Below are positions 35,262-42,800 of a DNA stretch of 64,000 nt, piece after piece (within the stretch, counting starts at the first letter, position 1; every line of letters begins with the position of its first letter). Origin of the DNA: an uncultured Christensenella sp. (GTDB taxonomy: Bacteria > Bacillota > Clostridia > Christensenellales > UBA3700); NCBI GenBank assembly GCA_910583735.1, contig CAJTXS010000005.1, positions 22,645 through 86,644 of the forward strand. The letters are read 5' to 3'. The position numbers were made by a program, and so were the translations under genes. Under the pieces are notes generated by a model. That model was not told the DNA's origin. It saw nothing but the letters and a program-made list of their open reading frames with translations, and searched no databases.

Positions 35262-35858
35262 TTATGCGTTGCCCTCCTCTGCCTTCTTATTCTCCGTATT
35301 GATTTTGCTGTACTTCTTCTTGTACACGAATCTCATCAACCTCGCCTCTATGCCGTTGATGACCGTGCATCCGCCCAGCACGCTGCCGCCTACGTAGCAA
35401 ATGCTCGCCTTCTGCAACACAAGCATGCAAGTGAACGCTTCGTCCAGCGTCCTGCCCGTAGTCACTGCGCCGTCGCCCTTGATGAGGCAGGAATTACGCC
35501 CCTTAAGCTCCTTAACCACCTTGCGGTTGTCCGCTGCGACCGTACGGCATGTAGGTCCTACTATCTGAGCCATATCGTCGAGTACTGCGGGGATGGTCGC
35601 GCCCGCCTTGGACACAGCGCTGACATAGCCGGGATGCGCGTGCACAATAGCCGCCGCGTCGGTATCGGCGTATATCGCAAGATGCAGAGCGTCCTCGCCC
35701 TCTCCCTTGCCGTATGCTACGAATTTCACTTCGCGGCTCGGACCGACTATCAGCATTCCGCCGTCCGTCCTTGCGCTGATATAATCGCTGTCTCCGAGCA
35801 GATTATACTCTTCGAGTCTATTGTACTGCTCCAAGAGAGCGTCTTGTAATTTACTCAT
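35262..35858 (-). CDS. Degenerate class II aldolase-like protein
   Basis: 198 aa from MSKLQDALLEQYNRLEEY, placed by AAGGAGATTAAG. It keeps SARTDGG and the first metal pair VHAHPGYVS. The third histidine, which sits in an NHG/SHG motif in active enzymes, is absent: the equivalent stretch reads KGDGAVTTGRTLDEAF. It also has a Lys-rich C-terminal tail (~25 aa). It may be a non-catalytic subunit of the neighbouring aldolase or bind metal differently. Same operon as that gene, which follows directly. Confidence 0.8.
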   Translation of the reverse strand: MSKLQDALLEQYNRLEEYNLLGDSDYISARTDGGMLIVGPSREVKFVAYGKGEGEDALHLAIYADTDAAAIVHAHPGYVSAVSKAGATIPAVLDDMAQIVGPTCRTVAADNRKVVKELKGRNSCLIKGDGAVTTGRTLDEAFTCMLVLQKASICYVGGSVLGGCTVINGIEARLMRFVYKKKYSKINTENKKAEEGNA

Positions 35859-35892
35859 CTTAATCTCCTTAATAGTCTTAATCGAGCAGCGA

Positions 35893-37431
35893 TTACTCCT
35901 GTCCCTCGAATCGCTTGGAATTGGCAAGCTCGTACGCCTTGTTCAAGCTGAAGTATATGCGCTTATAGCTTGCGAACTGCTCGTCGTATATATGCCTGTT
36001 AGCGGGATTGGGACGGTATGTCTTAGTCTCTTTTACAAACTGCTTGGCATCTGCAAAACTCTTAAGCTCGCCCAAGCCTATCATAGCGATAATAGCCGCG
36101 CCGAGCGCGCCCGAATTGCGGGGATTGTCCACTATGGCGAACTCCGAATTGGTGATATCGGCTATCATCTGCATCCACGCGTCGTTAAGCGCGCCGCCGC
36201 CTATAATGCGGAACTTACGGGTATAGAAGCCGTAGTCCTTCTTAAAGTTCTCCAATATCCATCTCAGATTATATCCGATACCCTCGTATACGGCTCTCAT
36301 CAGATGCTCTCTCGTATGACGGGGATCGATATTGAACAGCGTAGAGCGCGTAGTAGTGGTAGATACGGGGCAACGCTCGCCGAGCATCCAAGGCGTGCAG
36401 ATAAGATAATCGCTGCCTGCGGGGATGTCCTTGATTACGCTGTCCATGAAGTCGTAAATTCCGCTGCCGAGCTCTTCGCTCTCTTTCTTAAAGAATTGCT
36501 CTTTTATCCACTCGAGGTTGGAGCCGGCCGCCTCGGTAATGCCTACGATAAGATTCATATCGATGTCCGCGCTCTGAATAGCTGCGGCGCCGTTCTTAAA
36601 CTTAGACTGCTTGGCAGACGTCGCGCCTACCCAAGCCGACGTGCCGAGGTAAATATGTATATCTCCCTCTCCTATCATGCCCGAGCCTATCGCCGCGCTC
36701 TGCGTGTCGTCGCAGCCGCCGAATACGGGCGTGCCTGCGTTGAGTTTCATCGCTTTGGCAGCCTCTTCGGTAAGTCCGTTGCCTATCATATCGGTGCTCT
36801 TGACAAGAGGAGGCAACTTGGACATATCTATGCCCGTCATCTTGAGGGCGGAAAGCCACTTCTTCTTCTTGAGGTCGAGTCCGTAAGAGGACGCGCCGGA
36901 ATACTCCGCGACGGGTACTCCCGTGCACTTAAACTTGAGGAATCCGTTGACATCGAGGAAATACTTGGTGTCGTTATACACATTGGGCATCTCTTCCTTA
37001 AGCCAAATGAGCTTAGCAACAACGTCCTTGCCCATTATAGGAGTGCCCGCTACGAGCGTAAAAATCTTCTTGCCGCCCAGCTTCTTCATGATGCTGTGCG
37101 CCTGCTTCTCCGCTCTGCCGTCCACCCAAGTAATATTTTTGTGCAATACATTGCCGTACTTGTCGATAGGTATTATACCCATCGCCTGAGTGGAGAATAC
37201 GACGCCCTTGACGTCGTCTGCGGATATACCCGTCTTATCCACGAGCTTAGCGGTAGCTTCGCATACCGCGCGCCAATAGTCGTCGGGGTCTTGCTCTACG
37301 AATGCGGGCGCGGGATAATATGTGGGATAGGGCTCGGTCTGAGTAGACACTATCCTGCCTTCCATATCCACAAGTACCGCTTTGTCCGAACTCGTGCCCA
37401 TATCGTGGGCGATAATATATTTGGTTTCCAT
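35893..37431 (-). CDS. FGGY-family carbohydrate kinase
   Basis: 512 aa. N-terminal ATPase fold HDMGTSSDKAVLVDMEG, GCDDTQSAAIGSG, and RIIGGGALNDAWMQMIAD near the C-terminus; typical length for xylulokinase/rhamnulokinase-type enzymes. Phosphorylates a sugar or polyol. Together with two aldolase-family genes downstream and an aminotransferase upstream it forms a candidate catabolic set. Substrate not predictable. Confidence 0.85.
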   Translation of the reverse strand: METKYIIAHDMGTSSDKAVLVDMEGRIVSTQTEPYPTYYPAPAFVEQDPDDYWRAVCEATAKLVDKTGISADDVKGVVFSTQAMGIIPIDKYGNVLHKNITWVDGRAEKQAHSIMKKLGGKKIFTLVAGTPIMGKDVVAKLIWLKEEMPNVYNDTKYFLDVNGFLKFKCTGVPVAEYSGASSYGLDLKKKKWLSALKMTGIDMSKLPPLVKSTDMIGNGLTEEAAKAMKLNAGTPVFGGCDDTQSAAIGSGMIGEGDIHIYLGTSAWVGATSAKQSKFKNGAAAIQSADIDMNLIVGITEAAGSNLEWIKEQFFKKESEELGSGIYDFMDSVIKDIPAGSDYLICTPWMLGERCPVSTTTTRSTLFNIDPRHTREHLMRAVYEGIGYNLRWILENFKKDYGFYTRKFRIIGGGALNDAWMQMIADITNSEFAIVDNPRNSGALGAAIIAMIGLGELKSFADAKQFVKETKTYRPNPANRHIYDEQFASYKRIYFSLNKAYELANSKRFEGQE

Positions 37432-37479
37432 CTAATCTTTACCGTATATTCCGCCGCTTGGCGAAAAAATATTGTCAAC

Positions 37480-37504
37480 GGGCGGACGCACTCGGCGTCC
37501 GCCC
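37480..37504 (-). terminator. Hairpin between aminotransferase and kinase genes
   Basis: 10-bp GC stem GGGCGGACGC-CGAGT-GCGTCCGCCC just after the aminotransferase stop; T run (TATTTTTT) begins ~7 nt later. Could attenuate rather than stop transcription into the kinase gene. Confidence 0.6.
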
Positions 37505-37512
37505 GCATGTTA

Positions 37513-39228
37513 TCAGCACTTAAAGGTCTTAGCCTTGAGAGCCTTAAGGTCCTTAGCAGCCTGCTTTGCAGCCTTCTTGGCGTCGGCGTTACGCTGAGCT
37601 ATCTCCTGCTTAGCCTTAGCCTTCTTAGCCGCCTTGCCTTCCTTGTCCTTGCCGTGAGCCTTCTTGAAGTCGGCAACCTGCTGCTCCATGGGAGCGGTGC
37701 GCTCGGCTACGAGCTTGAATACGTCTTCGAACTTGCCGAGAGCCTCGTCGATGACCTCGTCGGTATCAGCCATGGACGTATACAGTCTGGAGCCTGCGAG
37801 CGTAACGATACCGTTAGCCATATAAGCCGCGCCCATCATCTCCATAGCTTCCTTACGGACATAGATCATATCCTGCTTGGTAAGTACGGGTATGAGAGAC
37901 TTGAGCAAGTGCTTGGACGAGAAGTCGTAGCTCATTGCCGCCGTGCACTCCAAGTGTACGATAGAGCCTTGGTTGTAAGCAACGTAAGGCAGATTATACT
38001 TATTGATAAGCTGTACAAGACCGTCTGTAAGTCTGTCGCCGGCGTGTCCCGCCTTGACGCACGCGTCGTTGTCCGCGATAGCCTTGATAGCGCAATAGCC
38101 TGCCATAGCCGACAGAGGGTTGGCAGCCAATGTACCGCCTACGTACGCTCTCTTCATGCCGCTTGCAACGCCTGCTGCCATGCAGCTTACATACTCCTTC
38201 TTACCGCCTACGCCGCCTGCCGCGGGATATCCGCCAGCTACTATCTTACCGAAGATGGTGAGGTCGGGGTTGACGCCGAATAAGCCTTGAGCTCCGCCGA
38301 GACCTACTCTGAATCCGGTAACAACCTCGTCGAAGATGAACAGCGCGCCGTACTTACGGCAGAGCAGCTCTACGCCCTTGTTGTAATTCCATGCGACGGG
38401 ACGGGTACCGCTCTCGGGTCCTACGGGCTCTACGATAACGCACGCCGTGCCGCCCTTGCGCCTATTGGCTTTGAGGTAATCCTCAAGCATCTCGAGGTCG
38501 TTGGGTCTGACCTCGTCGATGAGCTCGAAGCTCTGATTGGGTATACCGTGAGACTCGAGGTACTGACGGGTGCCGGGTATCTTAAGTCCGTAGACCATCT
38601 GGTCGGACCAGCCGTGATAAGCTCCGCCCACCTTGATAACTCTCTTCTTGCGAGTAGCGCAACGGGCTACGCGAATAGCCGCCATGACGGACTCGGTACC
38701 GCTGCCGAGCATACGGAACATCTCTACGCCGGGCATGTGCTTATTGATCTCTTTGGCAATGAGCAGCTCCGCCTCGTGGAACAGTCCGGTAACGGGACCG
38801 CAATCCTTGATGAGCTCGATAGCCTCTTGCTGAACCGAAGGGAAATTGCTGCCCAAGATGGTAGGACCGCCCGCCTGTAAAAAGTCGGTGTACTTATTGC
38901 CGTCTATATCGTAGAGGTAAGCGCCCTCCGCCTTAACCATGCACATGGGGAAAGGCTTGTTGAAAGCAAGATTGTGCTGAACGCCGCCGGGGATAAACTT
39001 CTTAGCCTCTCCCGTGACTTTCTTGGAGCCTGCGCACTTTACGTCGTAATACTCGCTGCATATGCGCTTATACTCTTCGTCGGTGATACAAAATACGTTC
39101 TTATCCGTAAGCTCCTTGAGCTTAGCGTTAATTTCCTTGGGATCTGCCCAACGGCTTACGCCGTAATGCTCGGCAGTCATATCTCTGCCGGTTACTTCCT
39201 TAAGGGAGTAGTATTTGATATCGCTCAT
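37513..39228 (-). CDS. Class III aminotransferase / glutamate-1-semialdehyde aminomutase-like
   Basis: 571 aa from MSDIKYYSLKEV, placed by GGAGG. About 95 residues precede the usual family start. The PLP core then shows LGSGTESVMAAIRVAR, GGAYHGWSD, FIFDEVVTGFRVG and the PLP lysine in TIFGKIVAGGYP. The last ~60 residues form a Lys/Ala-rich helical tail (KAKAKQEIAQRNADAKKAAK). GSAM is normally ~430 aa and sits with heme genes, none of which are here, so the substrate is probably an aldehyde or ketone of the adjoining pathway. Confidence 0.83.
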   Translation of the reverse strand: MSDIKYYSLKEVTGRDMTAEHYGVSRWADPKEINAKLKELTDKNVFCITDEEYKRICSEYYDVKCAGSKKVTGEAKKFIPGGVQHNLAFNKPFPMCMVKAEGAYLYDIDGNKYTDFLQAGGPTILGSNFPSVQQEAIELIKDCGPVTGLFHEAELLIAKEINKHMPGVEMFRMLGSGTESVMAAIRVARCATRKKRVIKVGGAYHGWSDQMVYGLKIPGTRQYLESHGIPNQSFELIDEVRPNDLEMLEDYLKANRRKGGTACVIVEPVGPESGTRPVAWNYNKGVELLCRKYGALFIFDEVVTGFRVGLGGAQGLFGVNPDLTIFGKIVAGGYPAAGGVGGKKEYVSCMAAGVASGMKRAYVGGTLAANPLSAMAGYCAIKAIADNDACVKAGHAGDRLTDGLVQLINKYNLPYVAYNQGSIVHLECTAAMSYDFSSKHLLKSLIPVLTKQDMIYVRKEAMEMMGAAYMANGIVTLAGSRLYTSMADTDEVIDEALGKFEDVFKLVAERTAPMEQQVADFKKAHGKDKEGKAAKKAKAKQEIAQRNADAKKAAKQAAKDLKALKAKTFKC

Positions 39229-39263
39229 ATTATCCTCCTGAGATAAGTATTTATTACCTGTAT

Positions 39264-39293
39264 ATTTTAACACACGCGCGAGGGATTAGTCAA
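39264..39293 (-). promoter_or_regulatory. Promoter of the aminotransferase gene
   Basis: Minus strand TTGACT (39288-39293), 18-nt spacer, TAAAAT (39264-39269), giving a leader of about 30 nt with GGAGG. Confidence 0.65.
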
Positions 39294-39574
39294 TAGTCGC
39301 GTCGCATTACTTGACGCAAGTTGAACATATTTATTCGACGCTTTGCCGAAATTTATTGAACGATTTACTTAAATTAAGCATTTGACTCTTCGACTATTCT
39401 TGCGCAGGCAATCGAAATATATCTCCGCGCTCTCTGACATAAAAAACGCTATAACGCGCTTAACTTAGCCGATAAAGAATAAGACGCGCTCTTGAAAGGG
39501 CGCGCCTCAGGCTGTATAATCGATATCTCATACTCCGCGTAAATGCAAACTTATATGCCGCGCGGATAAAACAG
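39294..39574. other. Gap between aminotransferase promoter and giant surface gene
   Basis: AT-rich. Contains a weak, imperfect hairpin (39484-39512, GGCGCG...CGCGTC) that may end minus-strand transcription from the giant gene. Nothing else seen. Confidence 0.5.
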
Positions 39575-39829
39575 TTACATCTTCTTCAATGCTATCGCTC
39601 TGCCGCCCGTGAGCACTATCATTTTGGCTGCGCAAGGAGTAAATCCATTGGCCTTGACGATAAGCGGCTTGGTGAGCTCTCCCTCGTGCTTGACCGTAAA
39701 GCCGTCGCAATCGTCGCTTACGATACCGCGCTTGATAACGGTCTCGAGATTGACCTGCTGCCCGTCGTGGAAGCAAGCGTCCAGCTCCGCAACGGTTACA
39801 ACAGCCGGATGGGACGGCGCTACGGCGAC
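39575..39829 (-). other. uL15-like C-terminal domain of the giant protein
   Basis: About 84 codons. AELDACFHDGQQVNLETVI corresponds to the LNxxFxxGxxVxxxxL element, and GELTKPLIVKAN..AAK..I.L.GG to the final uL15 strand-helix. Recognised by eye; a profile search would settle it. The true rplO is expected elsewhere in the chromosome. Confidence 0.7.
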
Positions 39830-42800
39830 GCGCTTACGCTCTATCATGGAATCGATAACCTCGTCGCCGAGCATCTTATCGGCGTTCTTCGCATCGACGG
39901 AAAGAGCAAGCATAGCCTTATACTCGGGCTTAAGCAACGGATTGTGCTTGAGCGTAAAGGCCAGCTCCTGTATATCTTGAGGAGAATACTTGCGTCTCGG
40001 CTGGAAGGCATATTTATCTGCAAGTATCTTAATCAGTCCAAGCGTATACTCGAGCGCCCTGTTAGACCTGATACGCATGAGCGTAGGCACCTGAATATAT
40101 CTCTCCTTATCGGACACGTCCCTGTGATGATACTTGGACTCGTCGAGCATGAGCGGGTCGAGCGCAAACCATACTTTAAGATGCCTCGCGGCTACGCCGA
40201 CTACCGCGACCACCTCTCCGCTGTGCTTAATCTTCTGCACGCCCGACGACATGCGATAAGTTACGCCTTTATAGCTCATGAAAGCGTTCATAATCGAAGT
40301 GTACGCGTCTCGGCAGAAGTCGCATGTCAACTTGAGCTTCATGCGGAAATTAGGCGGCAAGCGTCTTTCTTTGGACGTCTCGTCATCCTCTGCGTCCATC
40401 TCCCACATATCGTCGATATCGTCGCCGTACTCCTCGTCGTCTGCCGAATACTCCGAATACATAGAGGATGCTCCCGTAGGCGCGGGTCCGCTCTTCTTAA
40501 CGCCGACATCCGCAGGTTGCACCGCGACAGGCGTCACAATGGTGTATTGCACGGGCTGCGCAGCTTGCTGACCCACAGGCTGCTGTATGGGGATGGTAGT
40601 CCCGCCGCCGATTTGCGTAGGTTGCGCGCTTGCGGTGAGCCCGCCGAGCAGGCGCTGAAATACTGGCAACAGCTTCTCGGTCATTCTATTCACAAGCTCG
40701 TCCTCCGCAGTCGGGTCTATTACGATGTCGCTTTGCTTATAAGAGCCGTCTCTCTTGGCTAAATTGAGCATCATTATCTTCATCTCGTCGCGCTCGTGTC
40801 TCAGCTCTTCTTCCATAAGTCTGCGAGCGTCCTCGCGAGAGACGCGCTCGGCTTGCTCGTACTCGTCCCGAGCTCTCTTCTTCTTAACCGAAGTTATGAT
40901 AGCCGCCATAATCGAACATATAAGCAGCGCCGCGCAGCCTATCGCAATATAAGTCCAGGTATTGCCCTCTAAGCCGAGGAAAGACGCCGCGGCAAGCGGA
41001 AGCATGGCGGAATATCCCGAGCCGCCGCTCTTAAAGTTGCGCGCCTTTCGTTTGTAATCGGCGGCTTTGCCCGAATTGCTTATGGACACTATGATGAGTA
41101 TGACGGATATCAAGACGCTTATAGCTATAACTGCCAGCTGCCAAAGCGGGATGCCGCTCAGCAAGTCCGCAAGTCCGCCCGCAGACTTGGCTGCAACGGT
41201 TATCTCGATATCGCAATACAAATCGCCTCGAGTTATCCTCACGGACGTCGCGCCCTCTTCGAGCGGACTCTTAGAGAAAGTATAGTCGATAACGGGCACT
41301 TTGCTGCCGTCGGAATACTGAACGTATACGGTAATGCCCGACGCGTCGAAAACATCGCCCGCATTATAATTCTTCTTATACTCGCCTTCTACCACAAGCG
41401 CGACTTCCGGCAATTCTCCGCCGCCCTGAGCGTCCTTGACTATGGCGTACTCGCACATAGCGCCGCTAAGCACATAGTATCCGTCGGGCAGCTTGACTTG
41501 CACATTATAATTGCCCACCCACTTGGACGTAAGATAATCGCCGCTGTATGCGAGCTGTATTCCCTCTATCGGATTGCCGTCGCCGTCCAGCACCGTAGCC
41601 TTGGGGTATTGCACCGAGCCGTTGTAGATAAGCCCGCCATCGGGCAGATCCCACTCGATACTCACGACCGTCATATCCAAGCTGGGCAAAATAGCATATT
41701 TGATACTTACGCGCGTGCCCTCGAACTTATAGTTCTTTATACCGTCGGTGTCGGTAGGGTCGATGAAAATCCTTATTTCGTAAGTGCCTACTTCTTTACT
41801 CTCCACCTTTTCGTACAGCACTTTAAGCCCTGCGGGGACATTTACGACCTGCGGATAATGCACCTGTCCGTCCGCAAGGAACTTAACGCTGTCCCACTTG
41901 GGCATTACGGATTGCTTGAGAATGCTCCACTCGAATTCGTATACGTCCATCGTATCCGGCTGCCCCGCCCACTTGTAATTGCGGAACTTGTCGCCCTTAA
42001 TCTTTAACTGCGTATAATACGTATCCGCATCGACGGTTATCTCTCCGTCGTCTACCGCATCGATTATCTCGGACGGGTTAGCTATGCCCGATATGGCAAT
42101 CCAATCGACGATATTGTATGCCTCGCCGCTGTAAATCAAAGTCTCGGAGAGCGAAGGCGCCGCGAGCATACGCGGAGTAACGGTAAAGTCCTTGTTGTCG
42201 TCTTCCGAAGCAAGTTCGTATCCCGCTTTGACTACGTCAACTCTGACATTATAGCTTCCCGCGTCGGCAATAGCGGATATATCATTCACGTCGAAGCCTC
42301 CCGAGGTAAAGTAATAGCGCACCTCTTCGTCTGTAAGCGGCTCCTCGCCGCCGTCCTCTCTTACGAACTTGGGCTTTGGATACCTGACCTCGCCGTTATA
42401 CACATAGCTGAACGGACCGCTCCACACTGCGGTAAGCACGGTGGAGACCACTCCGAAATTCTTGTACGTGGGCAGAGATGCGAATTTGCCTTCCGTCGTA
42501 TCGGTAGCGGGCACCGCCTTCTTACGGAAATAGACCTCTCCGCTGTTGAAAGTGAAAGAATCCACATCAAGATAATTGCCGTCGGCGCTGTACGCAAATT
42601 GCAACGCCGCGCCGTCTCTGTCGGTCACTACTCCCGTAGACGAATTCCAATTAAGCGAAGGGCGCGCAGGTCTGCGAGGGATATTGAGCAATCCCGCGGC
42701 AGTCTTGAAGTCGGTAGAAGTCGCCTTCTTATAATACTTGAGTATCCTCGACGACGTATCCGAAGGCTCGAGATTTACTCTCGTGCCCGAGCCGTTAAAT

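Noticed and set aside
35821..38283. A long open frame (820 codons) on the plus strand opposite the kinase and aminotransferase genes
   Set aside because: Antisense shadow: the minus strand carries clear family motifs, and the plus frame has no ribosome binding site or recognisable domain.
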